Of a DNA stretch of 64,000 nucleotides, positions 49,601 through 58,638 are shown piece by piece. Made by a program: the position numbers and the translations under genes. Below the pieces are notes generated by a model. It was given only the letters and a program-made list of their open reading frames with translations. It was not told where the DNA came from and did no database searches. How positions within the stretch are numbered: the first letter of the stretch is position 1; each line of letters starts with the position of its first letter. Source of the DNA: an uncultured Candidatus Saccharibacteria bacterium. Lineage in GTDB: Bacteria > Patescibacteriota > Saccharimonadia > Saccharimonadales > Saccharimonadaceae. The DNA is taken from the NCBI GenBank assembly GCA_948614045.1, contig CAPFSK010000002.1, positions 124,001 through 188,000 on the forward strand. Reading direction: 5' to 3'.

Positions 49601-51286
49601 TTTAGACTAGTAGGAAAAATCTCCAGTAACTGCGAAGGCGTCACCGTCCCCTGCCAAAGCCCGTGGCCAAATACTAATAATACCGAAGCCCGCACTTTTG
49701 AATTCGGCCATACGGATGAAAACGGTGATTTTATCTATGAACCGGTCGAAGACGTTAAATATCTCAAAGTCGTTGGTATTCGCACTGGATCCGCCAGCAA
49801 TCTCAGCTTCATTAGCGCCCGCATGTTCAACTTTTACGAGGATATCGTTTCTAATCCTCGCCCGACTGCTGGCGTCGCCTATAGTACGACCGAGCCTATT
49901 AGCGGCGCAGTTGTGGCAAGATTAGTTAACCCGAGCATGGAAATTGAAATTACTAGCGAAGGTGGCGACACACATGTCTTTACTACAAACGGCGAGCATA
50001 TCTTCAAATTTCACGAAAAAGGTAATCCGAATAACGACGCTGAAGTTATCGCCAAAGTTGATTGGATTACCTATGACGCACCAGTTGGACATATTATATA
50101 TACGTGTACCGACACCGAAGGGGTTGAATATGATTGCAGTGATGGAAATAGCCGCAAGAAGACCAATCAGAGCGTTCATGCCGAACTAGTTTTTGGTGAA
50201 GGCGTCGAAGTTACAATTACCAATCATGGCGAACAAGATTCAGACTGGGGCATGGGAAGTACCAGTGAAGATACCGATAGCTTAAATCCATTCACACATC
50301 TATTCATGGATAACGGCCGGCACATTTTCGAATACGTCGATCAAGCCGGCAACAAAGGCACAGCAGTTGCTAGCGTCGATTGGATTGACAAAATTGCGCC
50401 AGTTGGAATTATTGAATACAGCACACTGAATCCAACCACCGGTAAAGTGACCGCCAGACTAATGAACAGCGACCCCGACGACCAAGATTTCGTTGTTACA
50501 AATAATGGTGGATCGATAGAGTACGAATTCGATCGTAATGGTGAGTTCACCTTCGAATACCGCGACGAAGCTGGGAATACTGCGGCTACTACTGCCAAAG
50601 TAAGCTGGATCCAAGAAAAGCCTACAGAACAGCCCGACAACAAACCAAACGACAGCACGAATAGTGGCGATGTTTCAGACGGAACCAATAGTGGAGAGAC
50701 TAGTAGACCAGGCGGCAATAACAACAGCAATAGCGGCAGCCAAAACAGCGGCTCCAATAATACCAATAATTCTCAGAACAATAGTCGTCCAATCCAAGTC
50801 GAAACTAGTGGGCTACCGAGTGGCAGCAAAACCGATACTAATAAGCTGGAACTCAGTAACAAACTTGAAGAGCAATTCGGCAGAAACAGTGAATTATATG
50901 AAATTAAGTTCACCGATGCAGACGGTAATGTATTAAACGAAACCCCAGAAACCGCAACAATTACGATTCCAAGCGGGAAAAAGCTGCGCGCCGTTTATGT
51001 CGTCGATGCCGACGGTAATACCAAACGAGTTGAATATGAACAAATCGATAGTACTCATATCCGAATCAAAAATCCAACCGCTGGTAAATATCTATTTGAT
51101 TACGAAGACGCAGAACGCGAAGACTACCTCGCGCCCAAAGGAGAAGAGAAAGAAAAGTCGAGCACAACAGACGATACTAACTCTAACAAATCTAGCGGCA
51201 AAATTTGGCTCTGGGGTGGGATTGCAGTCGTGATCATCCTAGTGCTTATCGTTGCGAGCCGCATGGCCGACAACCGACGGCGTTAA
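46643..51286 (+). CDS. Giant surface protein: NPCBM, transglutaminase-like, discoidin and Ig-like repeats, membrane anchor (1547 aa)
   Basis: N-terminal signal peptide (FHFILGFALVCAVLLGPVTA), then an NPCBM carbohydrate-binding module (~45-215) with YLSDLDYLPSSRSGWGN. A transglutaminase-like part (~230-600) has Cys484 in GGVCWQIS and His510 in QPGHVAYANYE. A tandem-strand region leads to a discoidin (F5/8 C) domain at ~900-1065 (HATHAIDGNMNSFWHSAW). Three Ig-like repeats follow (~1073-1324), then an Asn/Ser/Gly linker, another beta domain and a C-terminal membrane helix (IWLWGGIAVVIILVLIVAS) with a basic tail. It should be outside and membrane-anchored, and may bind glycans of the partner bacterium or host surface. 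Confidence 0.8.
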   Translation: MSCNTKHRRIFHFILGFALVCAVLLGPVTALVGAVDGTIPQELVVSFDEPDQSDCFVYLSDLDYLPSSRSGWGNILKDTTSAGSKITLKQDGMNVTFDKGIWAHASSNVYYDLSEYQDYDYFTTFLGVNTTANSSGSVKFHIYTTTDTTLNSQTTWSESEAVDTSVMGVGSSAQFVQVNIKGAKYLRLYADSNGSNSNDHAVYADAKLVKQDYQQYLVPELSDFDQKIQNYYKTSGDNPEADAGYEVTLLRRNLIKNAGRYTLTAFARESAENRKTLEWLYNNVDVLRRYTTGGKPSGSYLESLRVLSRLYHTHGDDLRNRYGDLYERMMITLSLTHSTEVRFWIRDKGEMAGNPDSPNVSDPVRRYEVYKRLYLENKLATTIFQTLEVEEMRYVMATELGDEEIAWLNDYMKLKYPSKWPTAYAYPPVPYVSIGNHYWYDSNYAEENQQQFIDKYHLNGDGYSIGFEKYAPHLWMIMYHGGVCWQISNTGQNMTASQGIPSTTFGQPGHVAYANYEVRNGTPVWALTNDVSGWTKTDYTGYTNTHTYHQVRQLNNWGASSGGYASRYQGSYIVMSQTALNDFDSYEKSQEQVLLANSYSADLERQETIYRQALTTQNINLDAWLGLVRNYLANDAKSEADYLDLAEEITDALELYPLPMYDLLRMIFPKVTSAGYNSALTMLQTRTLQSAAATPNTAHVQAGVTRLMANYLLGIIDNEVAKFSFDGDEAEYLKLGAKYESSSAAWEYSLDGGNTWSSGEQSDQWISEKSIKLSSEQINSITAENDIKVHIQGVPRIAENIYTIDITEQDAPNNLYANDLENRVIGVNTTMDWRYVTEEDGNRRAGEWVSYRDASPDLSGEKVVQLRIGRTGTKLASDASVDYVFHTDPDDLGGKRHYIPISHLSIAGVSSQATSNNGHATHAIDGNMNSFWHSAWNGSDTAKWITFKFDHRVDLSALEYFQNGTNGRILEADLYASTSEDGATDSFRLVGKISSNCEGVTVPCQSPWPNTNNTEARTFEFGHTDENGDFIYEPVEDVKYLKVVGIRTGSASNLSFISARMFNFYEDIVSNPRPTAGVAYSTTEPISGAVVARLVNPSMEIEITSEGGDTHVFTTNGEHIFKFHEKGNPNNDAEVIAKVDWITYDAPVGHIIYTCTDTEGVEYDCSDGNSRKKTNQSVHAELVFGEGVEVTITNHGEQDSDWGMGSTSEDTDSLNPFTHLFMDNGRHIFEYVDQAGNKGTAVASVDWIDKIAPVGIIEYSTLNPTTGKVTARLMNSDPDDQDFVVTNNGGSIEYEFDRNGEFTFEYRDEAGNTAATTAKVSWIQEKPTEQPDNKPNDSTNSGDVSDGTNSGETSRPGGNNNSNSGSQNSGSNNTNNSQNNSRPIQVETSGLPSGSKTDTNKLELSNKLEEQFGRNSELYEIKFTDADGNVLNETPETATITIPSGKKLRAVYVVDADGNTKRVEYEQIDSTHIRIKNPTAGKYLFDYEDAEREDYLAPKGEEKEKSSTTDDTNSNKSSGKIWLWGGIAVVIILVLIVASRMADNRRR

Positions 51287-51413
51287 GTACAAAACCTCTA
51301 CCAGAAAATTAAATTTTATGTTAAAATGTAGAAAAGTCTATTTTTAATGTCTACAGGCTACACGGCAGTAGTGTAGTTCTTGGGAGAATAAATAATAAAA
51401 GGGAAACTACCGT

Positions 51414-53513
51414 ATGGCAAGTGAAATCAAAGACCTATCAAAATTCCGCAATATTGGGATTATCGCCCATATCGACGCGGGTAAAACCACTACTTCCGAA
51501 GCGATTTTATATCGCACCGGTTTGAAGCACAAAATCAGCCTTGTTAAGGGTGATGATGGTGGCGCTACGACCGACTGGATGGAGCAGGAAAAGGAACGCG
51601 GTATTACGATTACTTCTGCCGCCGTCACAACCTATTGGAAGGGTCACAAGATTAACATCATTGATACCCCGGGACACATCGACTTTACCGCCGAAGTCGA
51701 ACGTAGCTTGCGCGTACTCGACGGCGCCGTCGTGGTCTTCGACGGTAAGATGGGTGTTGAGGCTCAGTCTGAGACGGTTTGGCGCCAAGCAACTAAGTAT
51801 GGCGTGCCAAGGATTTGTTTCGTCAACAAAATTAACCAAATCGGTGGTGACTTCTACAAATCTCTTGACAGTATTCACAAGCGTTTATCTAAGAACGCCG
51901 TCGCAATCCATTTGCCAATTGGCTTCGAGAAAGATATTTGCGGCGTCGTCGATTTGATCGATATGAAAGCTTATACCTATAAGGATTATGCTGATCATGA
52001 GCTAACGGTTGGCGAAATCCCAGCCGATATGCTCGAAAAGGCCAAGAATGCCCGTAGTATGCTTGTCGAGGAAGCTGTCCAGGCCGACGAAGCGTTGATG
52101 GAGAAATTCTTCAACCAGGGCGAAGAAGCGATTACCGAGATCGAGCTCAAAGCCGCCTTGCGCAAACGTGTACTTGATGGTGATTTCTACCTCGTCACCG
52201 GCGGTGATGGTCGCGGTGTAATCGTCGAGAAAGTTCTTGACCTTGTTGCTGACTACCTACCAAGTCCACTTGATCGCGATCAGGGTCAAACTGTCGGTAT
52301 TAATCCAAAGACCGGCGAACAAGAAATTCGTAAAGCTAGCGACAGCGAACCACTGACCGCTCTTGCCTTCAAGATTGCTAGTGACCCATTCGTTGGTAAA
52401 CTCGTCTTCATCCGCGTCTATGCTGGTAAGTTGACCTCCGGGAGTGGCGTGCTCAATGCTACAACCGGCAACAAAGAGCGTATTGGCCGTATCGTTCGCA
52501 TGTTTGCCGATAAACGTGAAGAGATTTCTGAGATTTGCGCTGGTGATATCGCTGCCGTCGTTGGCATGAAAGATGTCACGACTGGTACAACGATCTGTGA
52601 CCCAGCTCATCCAATCCACCTTGAGGATATTTCTTTCCCAGAACCACCAGTATCGATTGCCGTCGAACCGAAAACTAAGAGCGACCAGGAAAAAATGGGT
52701 CTTGGCCTCTCAAAACTCGCTGAAGAAGACCCAACCTTCAAGGTTCATACTGACGAAGAGACCGGCCAGACAATTATTTCTGGTATGGGTGAGTTGCACC
52801 TCGAAATCATTATCGACCGTTTGAAGAAAGAACATAACGTTGAAGCTAATACCGGCGCTCCGCAGGTTGCCTATCGCGAAACTATTCGTGGCACTGCCGA
52901 AGCCCAAGGTAAGCACGTCAAGCAGTCCGGTGGTAGCGGTCAATATGGTGACGTTTGGGTCAAGTTCGAGCCGAACGAACCGGGCAAAGGTTTTGAATTT
53001 ATCGACCAAATTAAGGGCGGTGTCGTCCCTCAAGAATTCCGCAAACCAGTACAGAAAGGTATTGAAGAAACCCTGCAGGGTGGTGTTATTGCTGGATATC
53101 CGGTAGTAGACGTCAAGGCAACTCTGTATGATGGTAGTTACCATGATGTCGACTCGAATGAGCTTGCCTTTAAGCTTGCTGGTAGCCTCGCGACGAAAGC
53201 CGGCATCCAAAAAGCCAACCCAGTACTGCTCGAACCAGTCATGAAAATGGAAATTACCACTCCGGAAGAGTTTATGGGTGACGTCATCGGCGATATCAAC
53301 TCTCGCCGTGGCCGTATCGATAGCATGGAAGATTTGAACGGTGGCGCGAAGCTCATTAAGGCATTCTGCCCACTCGCAAATCTATTCGGCTATACTAGCG
53401 ATTTGCGTAGCATGTCTCAGGGTCGCGCCGCAAGCACAATGGAACTTCATGCTTACGAAGAAGTACCACCAAACGTTGCACAAGAAGTAATCGAAAAGAG
53501 GAACGCGAAGTAA
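51414..53513 (+). CDS. fusA: Elongation factor G with NKIN in place of NKxD
   Basis: Full-length EF-G, 699 aa. G1 AHIDAGKTTTSE, G2 RGITITSAAV, G3 DTPGHIDFTAEVE are standard. G4 reads FVNKINQIGG: the Asp that fixes guanine specificity is Asn141 (codon AAC at 51834-51836). Domains II-V follow with SGMGELHLEIIIDRL and SDLRSMSQGRAASTMELHAY. It drives translocation on the ribosome. A short leader with a CTACAC/GTGTAG hairpin precedes it; the nearest -10 is TAAAAT near 51322. Ends in a strong terminator. Confidence 0.95.
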   Translation: MASEIKDLSKFRNIGIIAHIDAGKTTTSEAILYRTGLKHKISLVKGDDGGATTDWMEQEKERGITITSAAVTTYWKGHKINIIDTPGHIDFTAEVERSLRVLDGAVVVFDGKMGVEAQSETVWRQATKYGVPRICFVNKINQIGGDFYKSLDSIHKRLSKNAVAIHLPIGFEKDICGVVDLIDMKAYTYKDYADHELTVGEIPADMLEKAKNARSMLVEEAVQADEALMEKFFNQGEEAITEIELKAALRKRVLDGDFYLVTGGDGRGVIVEKVLDLVADYLPSPLDRDQGQTVGINPKTGEQEIRKASDSEPLTALAFKIASDPFVGKLVFIRVYAGKLTSGSGVLNATTGNKERIGRIVRMFADKREEISEICAGDIAAVVGMKDVTTGTTICDPAHPIHLEDISFPEPPVSIAVEPKTKSDQEKMGLGLSKLAEEDPTFKVHTDEETGQTIISGMGELHLEIIIDRLKKEHNVEANTGAPQVAYRETIRGTAEAQGKHVKQSGGSGQYGDVWVKFEPNEPGKGFEFIDQIKGGVVPQEFRKPVQKGIEETLQGGVIAGYPVVDVKATLYDGSYHDVDSNELAFKLAGSLATKAGIQKANPVLLEPVMKMEITTPEEFMGDVIGDINSRRGRIDSMEDLNGGAKLIKAFCPLANLFGYTSDLRSMSQGRAASTMELHAYEEVPPNVAQEVIEKRNAK

Positions 53514-53527
53514 AAGCCGCAGATCAA

Positions 53528-53554
53528 AGAGTAGGGAATACCCCTACTCTTTTT
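53528..53554 (+). terminator. Terminator of fusA
   Basis: AGAGTAGGG pairs with CCCTACTCT, 5-nt loop, then TTTT that runs into the next promoter. Confidence 0.8.
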
Positions 53555-53555
53555 G

Positions 53556-53564
53556 TGCTATAAT
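53556..53564 (+). promoter_or_regulatory. Leaderless-type promoter of rmuC
   Basis: TGCTATAAT with TATAAT at 53559-53564; ATG 7 nt downstream, no ribosome site. Confidence 0.65.
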
Positions 53565-53571
53565 AATCCTT

Positions 53572-54732
53572 ATGGATATCCTCATCTTAATCTTACTTAT
53601 CGTCTCCATTATCTTGCTTCTTCTCAATCTTTTTCGTAAACCTACCGCCCGCCTCGATACTGGTCGATTCGAAGAGCGCTTGATTCGGGTCGAAGGTGCG
53701 CTCGACAAACTCGCACCTCAAATCGAAACCGAATTCCGCGAGAACCGTAAGGAGATTTCCGATAACCTCCAGACCGTCGGTCGCACGCTTGACTCCCGTG
53801 TAAAGCTTCTCCAAGACGACAATAACAAAAAACTTGAAGAGATGCGTCTCACGGTTGACGAAAAACTTCAACAATCCGTCGAAAAACGCTTCAATGACAG
53901 CTTCAAGCTTATCTCTAACCAACTTACCCAAGTTTATCAGGGTCTCGGCGAAATGAAAAATCTCGCCCATGGCGTCGGAGATTTGAAAAAAGTCATGGAA
54001 GGCGTCAAAACTCGCGGAATTTATGGCGAAGTCCAGCTCGGCAGCATCATTTCCGACTGTCTCAATCCTAACCAATATGTCGAAAACATCATTACAAAAG
54101 CTGGTACTAATGATCGCGTCGAATTCGCTATCAAAATGCCCGGCAAAACCGATGACGCCGTTTTTCTTCCAATCGACTCCAAATTTCCCGTCGAGAATTA
54201 CGCTCGCCTGATTCATGCCTACGACAACAAAGGGCGAACCGAAATCGACAAGTACCGCAAAGCTCTCACCGCCGACGTCAAAGAACAGGCCAAAAAGATT
54301 TCAACGAAATACCTTGACCCACCCAGCACAACTGATTTCGGTATCATGTTCGTACCAACCGAAAGTTTGTACGCCGAAATCTTGCGTATTCCCGGCCTGA
54401 GCGACGAAATTCGGCAAAAGTTCAATGTCGTCCTTGCCTCGCCGAGTACGCTGCCGGTTATTCTTTCTGGTTTAACTATGGGCTTCCGCAGCGTCGCCAT
54501 CGAAAAACGTTCCGCTGAAGTCTGGCAAACCCTTGGCGCCGTCAAAACTCAATTTACAAAATTCGGAGACTTGTTGGCTGCTACACGCAAAAAACTCGAA
54601 GAAACCACCAACAAAATCGGCGCCGCCGAAGTCACTTCACGCCAAATCGAGCGTAAACTCCGCGATGTCGAAGCCCTGCCAGCAACCGATGGTCCAGTAG
54701 CAATCGAAGAGCCAAACGAAAGCATGGTATAA
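53572..54732 (+). CDS. rmuC: RmuC-family DNA recombination protein
   Basis: N-terminal membrane helix (residues ~2-22), long coiled coil (~30-130) and the RmuC nuclease-like core with GVKTRGIYGEVQLGSIISDC, LPIDSKFPVENY and TDFGIMFVPTESLYAEIL. RmuC proteins limit sequence inversion by restricting recombination intermediates, a point of interest with invertible DNA in this genome. 386 aa is slightly short for the family. Its last codons and stop (ATG GTA TAA) form the -10 of the next gene. Confidence 0.9.
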   Translation: MDILILILLIVSIILLLLNLFRKPTARLDTGRFEERLIRVEGALDKLAPQIETEFRENRKEISDNLQTVGRTLDSRVKLLQDDNNKKLEEMRLTVDEKLQQSVEKRFNDSFKLISNQLTQVYQGLGEMKNLAHGVGDLKKVMEGVKTRGIYGEVQLGSIISDCLNPNQYVENIITKAGTNDRVEFAIKMPGKTDDAVFLPIDSKFPVENYARLIHAYDNKGRTEIDKYRKALTADVKEQAKKISTKYLDPPSTTDFGIMFVPTESLYAEILRIPGLSDEIRQKFNVVLASPSTLPVILSGLTMGFRSVAIEKRSAEVWQTLGAVKTQFTKFGDLLAATRKKLEETTNKIGAAEVTSRQIERKLRDVEALPATDGPVAIEEPNESMV

Positions 54733-54733
54733 T
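54725..54733 (+). promoter_or_regulatory. Leaderless-type promoter of the CmpB-like gene
   Basis: TGGTATAAT with TATAAT at 54728-54733, overlapping the rmuC stop; ATG 6 nt downstream. Confidence 0.6.
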
Positions 54734-54739
54734 ATCCCC

Positions 54740-55405
54740 ATGGAAAGACTTGCGATTATTTTTCTCATCTTCATGACTTACGCCTTTGGCGGTTGGGCGA
54801 TGGAAGTCATTATTAGTCTCCTGCAACGCCGTAAACTCGTCAACCGCGGCTTCCTGGTCGGTCCAATTTGTCCGATTTATGGCGTCGGCGCCCTCCTCCT
54901 TTCATTGGTCGTCAGCTCAGACGAAAGCCCTCTAGTAATTTTCTGCGTTGCCGTTGTTGGCAGCGCAGTCCTTGAATATAGCGTTAGCTATATTATGGAA
55001 AAACTATTCCGCGTCCGATGGTGGGATTACACTGATCAACCTTTTAATCTCAATGGTCGCATCTGCGCTGAATCCGTCCTTGCTTTCGGCGTAATTGGGG
55101 TCCTGATTTTGAAAATCATCAACCCTGCGCTCCTGGCACTATATAGTTCTATGCCGCAGTTTCTCATGCTCCTACTCGCCGCTGTACTCGCAGCCTGGCT
55201 TATCTTCGACGTCGCGCTCTCACTCTGGCTCATGCTCGGCATACGTGTTACTGTCGGCACGGTTCAGCGTGACGCTACCGACGAAATTGCCGCCCGTGTT
55301 CACGAAGTTTTGACCGACAAGGGCAAACTCAATCGTCGCCTCGTTAAGGCCTTCCCAAATCAAACTCCGACCAAAAAGACCCCTCGGAAGAAGTCCAAAC
55401 AATAG
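54740..55405 (+). CDS. ABC_trans_CmpB-type integral membrane protein, 221 aa
   Basis: Five or so hydrophobic helices and the family signature LVNRGFLVGPICPIYGVGAL and RWWDYTDQPFNLNGRICAES. The family is annotated as a putative ABC transporter type but has no proven function. Basic C-terminal tail (TPTKKTPRKKSKQ). No ribosome site; the start fits the leaderless promoter. Confidence 0.8.
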   Translation: MERLAIIFLIFMTYAFGGWAMEVIISLLQRRKLVNRGFLVGPICPIYGVGALLLSLVVSSDESPLVIFCVAVVGSAVLEYSVSYIMEKLFRVRWWDYTDQPFNLNGRICAESVLAFGVIGVLILKIINPALLALYSSMPQFLMLLLAAVLAAWLIFDVALSLWLMLGIRVTVGTVQRDATDEIAARVHEVLTDKGKLNRRLVKAFPNQTPTKKTPRKKSKQ

Positions 55406-55407
55406 TG

Positions 55408-55416
55408 TGCTATAAT
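55408..55416 (+). promoter_or_regulatory. Leaderless-type promoter of nrnA
   Basis: TGCTATAAT with TATAAT at 55411-55416; ATG 9 nt downstream. Confidence 0.6.
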
Positions 55417-55425
55417 ATATAGTAT

Positions 55426-56424
55426 ATGTACGAGAAATTTGCGGAGTTTTTGGCCGATAAGCGCCGAATTTGTATTATCCAGGCCGAAAATCCAGATGGC
55501 GACTCGCTTGGGAGCGCCATCGCCCTAGATTATATCCTAAAGGACACCGAGAATAGTCTATACTGCCCAGTCGACATTCCGAAGTATCTACGTTACTTCC
55601 CAGATTGGTCTCGCGTCAGCAATGAATTCGATTACAAGGCCGACGGATACATTATTGTTGATACTGCAGCAAATGTCCTATTGTCGAAATTGTTAGACGA
55701 CACTGCAATTAAAAATTGCCTCTATCAAAAACCCGTCCTCGTCCTCGATCATCACGAATCCGAAGATGACCTTGAGTTCCCGCATGAGGCGATTATCGAA
55801 ACTTTACCTGCTTGCGCTATGCTAATTTTCAAAATTGCTCGCGAGCTAAAATATGAAATCCCTCTAGTCGCCGCCGAAGCGATTTATTCTGCAATCTCAT
55901 CAGACACACTTGGCCTAGTCAGCAACTCAGTCAACGCCGAAACTATGCGCGTAATGGCTGATTTAATCGATCTGGGCGTTAACCCTGCTAAGCTCGATGA
56001 ACATCGACGCGAATTTATGAAAAAATCTCCACGCATTCTCGATTATAAAGCCGACTTAATCAAGCGTATTGATTATTCACTCGACGGAGAATTAGCGACA
56101 GTGCACATTCCGTTTGAGGATATTCAAATGTATTCCGATGAATATAACCCTAACGTTCTCATTCTTGAAGAAATGCGCCTCGTCGAAAAGGTCATTGTCG
56201 CCGTCGCAATTAAAACCTACCCTGACGGCAAAATTACCGGCAAAGTCCGTACAAGCAGTCCTATTGCCGACCAAATCGCCGGGTATTTCGGTGGTGGCGG
56301 TCACCCTTTTGCTGCCGGTTTTCGCACTTATGACATGAGCTATGATGACGTCGTCAGTGATTTAGTAAAGATCATCCCTGGATTACTTGAACAAGCTGCT
56401 ATCGACCAAGCAGAGGAGGACTAA
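55426..56424 (+). CDS. DHH/DHHA1 phosphoesterase, NrnA-like oligoribonuclease
   Basis: All DHH motifs are present: ENPDGDSLGSAIAL (motif I), YIIVDTAA (II), VLDHHESEDD (III) and SSDTLGLV (IV), followed by the DHHA1 glycine motif YFGGGGHPFAAGF near the C-terminus. NrnA-type enzymes degrade short RNA and dephosphorylate pAp; c-di-AMP cleavage is also possible. 332 aa. The stop overlaps the start of the hydrolase gene (CTAATG). Confidence 0.9.
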   Translation: MYEKFAEFLADKRRICIIQAENPDGDSLGSAIALDYILKDTENSLYCPVDIPKYLRYFPDWSRVSNEFDYKADGYIIVDTAANVLLSKLLDDTAIKNCLYQKPVLVLDHHESEDDLEFPHEAIIETLPACAMLIFKIARELKYEIPLVAAEAIYSAISSDTLGLVSNSVNAETMRVMADLIDLGVNPAKLDEHRREFMKKSPRILDYKADLIKRIDYSLDGELATVHIPFEDIQMYSDEYNPNVLILEEMRLVEKVIVAVAIKTYPDGKITGKVRTSSPIADQIAGYFGGGGHPFAAGFRTYDMSYDDVVSDLVKIIPGLLEQAAIDQAEED

Positions 56425-57284
56425 TGCCGCGCGCCAATAGCAAATTTTACAACTTCCGTACTAGAGTTTGGCATAAGATACTGCGTCGCCCGATACACCT
56501 AAAGGCAGCGTATGACTCTAAACTTAAAAATCCTAAATTGACTGTCGTTTTTCTACACGGCATTTCCGCCACATCCGATACTTGGCGTACAACGATTCGC
56601 CAATTTAGTAAGAATCCCGACCTAAAAGATGTCCGCTTTATTGCGCTTGATCTACTAGGATTCGGCGTTTCTTTACAATCTACCTGGCTTGATTATGACT
56701 ACGACGATTATGACCGTGCACTCGATGCCGCATTAAGACATCTCAAAGTCGAAGGTCCAGTCGTGCTTGTTGGCCATTCTATGGGTTCTCTTATTGCCGC
56801 CGATTACGCGACGAATTATCAACCAAGTTTCGATATCGTACATCTGATTCTCGTTTCGCCTCCAGTACTTATGTCCGAAGAGCTCGCTAAGCTACCGGAT
56901 AAAGTCTATACTAAATCCTACGGTTCACTCCATCGTCTCGCTAATGACGAGCCAGTTATGGAAGTAATTGCAAATTTCATTCAAAGATTCAGTAGTTTTA
57001 GTAGTAAATATATTAAAACTCCCGCTTTCGGACGCTCTATGGACAATATTATCTTGAATCACAAAAATTATCGTACTTTCACAAAAATCAAAGTCCCGAC
57101 TTTGATCATTCACGGCCACTTTGACCCACTCGTCATGCGCTCAAACCTCAAGCACGTCGCTGAAGTCAACTCAAAATACGTACGTTTTGTTAGTGTCATG
57201 GGTCATCACGATGTCTCCGCTCAAAAACGTAGCAAAATGCTCATCGAACTAAAAAAAGTTTTACGCGAGGAAAAAGCCAAATGA
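56424..57284 (+). CDS. Alpha/beta hydrolase, 286 aa
   Basis: Alpha/beta hydrolase fold with oxyanion motif FLHGISATSDTW, nucleophile elbow LVGHSMGSLIAAD (Ser), acid residue in IIHGHFDPLV and the catalytic His in VMGHHDVSAQ. No signal peptide, so it is cytoplasmic. Substrate unknown. It overlaps nrnA by one base and cysS by four bases, forming one operon. Confidence 0.85.
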   Translation: MPRANSKFYNFRTRVWHKILRRPIHLKAAYDSKLKNPKLTVVFLHGISATSDTWRTTIRQFSKNPDLKDVRFIALDLLGFGVSLQSTWLDYDYDDYDRALDAALRHLKVEGPVVLVGHSMGSLIAADYATNYQPSFDIVHLILVSPPVLMSEELAKLPDKVYTKSYGSLHRLANDEPVMEVIANFIQRFSSFSSKYIKTPAFGRSMDNIILNHKNYRTFTKIKVPTLIIHGHFDPLVMRSNLKHVAEVNSKYVRFVSVMGHHDVSAQKRSKMLIELKKVLREEKAK

Positions 57285-58621
57285 AACTATTCAATACATT
57301 AAGTCGCAAACTTGAAGAATTTAAACCTTTTGACCCTAGCCGCGTCAAAATTTATACTTGCGGCCCAACAGTTTATAGTTCACCACATATCGGCAATTAC
57401 GCAGCGTATGTTTATTGGGACTTATTGGTGCGCACGCTAAAAGCTAATGGCTACGGCGTCGATCGCGTACTAAATTTAACTGACGTTGGTCATCTTAGCT
57501 CTGACGCTGATGACGGCGAAGATAAACTCGAAAAAGGTGCTAGGCTCAGCGGTAAAAGCGTTTGGGAAATTGCGGAGTTTTATACTAATGAGTTCCTAGA
57601 GGGCTTTCGTAGCCTGAAACTCGTCGAACCGAATACGATTGCCAAAGCCACTGATTATATCAAAGAAGACATTGAACTAGTCGAGATATTAACTACTAAA
57701 GGTTATACTTACGAGACAAGTGATGGGGTTTATTTCGATACTAGCAAGTTTCCAAAATATGCTGATTTTGCAAGGCTGGATTTAGAGGGATTAAAAGCTG
57801 GAGCGCGAGTTGAGCTATCTGACGAAAAACATAATCCGAGCGATTTCGCAGTTTGGAAATTCATCCAGCCCGGCGAAAAACACGACATGCGCTGGGATTA
57901 TCTCAGTCGTCCCGGTTACCCCGGCTGGCATCTTGAGTGTTCGACTATTATCCATACTGTACTCGGTGAAACGATTGACATTCATACCGGCGGTATCGAC
58001 CACACCCCAGTTCATCATACCAATGAAATCGCGCAAAGCGAAGCCGCCTTCGACAAGCAACTTGCTAAGTATTGGCTGCATTGTAATCACTTGCTTAGCG
58101 ATGGCGAAAAAATCTCCAAAAGCCTCGGCAATGGCTACACTTTGAAGGATTTAGAAGAAAAAGGCTACTCGCCGCTTGATTACAAAATGTGGGTTTTGCA
58201 GGGCCATTATCGCTCCGAACGTGACTTTAGCTGGGAAGGGCTAGAAGCTGCCCGCGTGAGACGACTCGGATGGCGCAACCGAATTGCGAAAGCGCGACAA
58301 GCTGAAGTTAAAGGCGAAAATCCCGAAAGCATTGTCGCCGCCGCGAGCGACGACCTTGGGTCACCAGCCGGGTTTGCATTAGTTGATAATACCGAGCTAG
58401 ATCTAGCTGGTTGGGAAATAGTTGACGGACTGTTCGGCCTAGGTCTAATTGAGGACACTCCGGATATTAGTGAAGAATGCAAGATACTACTCGCTGAACG
58501 CGAAATGGCACGCGCGCAAAAAGACTTCGCAAAATCCGATGAGCTACGCAACAAACTTGCCGAATATAATATTGCCGTACTCGACACGCCGGACGGTCAA
58601 GTCTGGCAATACGCGCGCTAG
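57281..58621 (+). CDS. cysS: Cysteinyl-tRNA synthetase
   Basis: CysRS of 446 aa. HIGH motif SPHIGNYAAYVYWD, KMSKS as GEKISKSLGN, zinc ligands in IYTCGPTVY, WHLECSTI and the HTPVHHTNEIAQSEA stretch. The usual DLIFPHH part is DHTPVHH here. Catalytic zinc residues are kept, unlike the structural zinc sites of RpoC. It charges tRNA-Cys. Overlaps the hydrolase by four bases. Confidence 0.95.
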   Translation: MKLFNTLSRKLEEFKPFDPSRVKIYTCGPTVYSSPHIGNYAAYVYWDLLVRTLKANGYGVDRVLNLTDVGHLSSDADDGEDKLEKGARLSGKSVWEIAEFYTNEFLEGFRSLKLVEPNTIAKATDYIKEDIELVEILTTKGYTYETSDGVYFDTSKFPKYADFARLDLEGLKAGARVELSDEKHNPSDFAVWKFIQPGEKHDMRWDYLSRPGYPGWHLECSTIIHTVLGETIDIHTGGIDHTPVHHTNEIAQSEAAFDKQLAKYWLHCNHLLSDGEKISKSLGNGYTLKDLEEKGYSPLDYKMWVLQGHYRSERDFSWEGLEAARVRRLGWRNRIAKARQAEVKGENPESIVAAASDDLGSPAGFALVDNTELDLAGWEIVDGLFGLGLIEDTPDISEECKILLAEREMARAQKDFAKSDELRNKLAEYNIAVLDTPDGQVWQYAR

Positions 58622-58623
58622 CG

Positions 58624-58632
58624 TGTTATGAT
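58624..58632 (+). promoter_or_regulatory. Leaderless-type promoter of the ABC operon
   Basis: TGTTATGAT with -10 at 58627-58632; ATG at 58639, 6 nt downstream. Confidence 0.55.
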
Positions 58633-58638
58633 AGTAGA

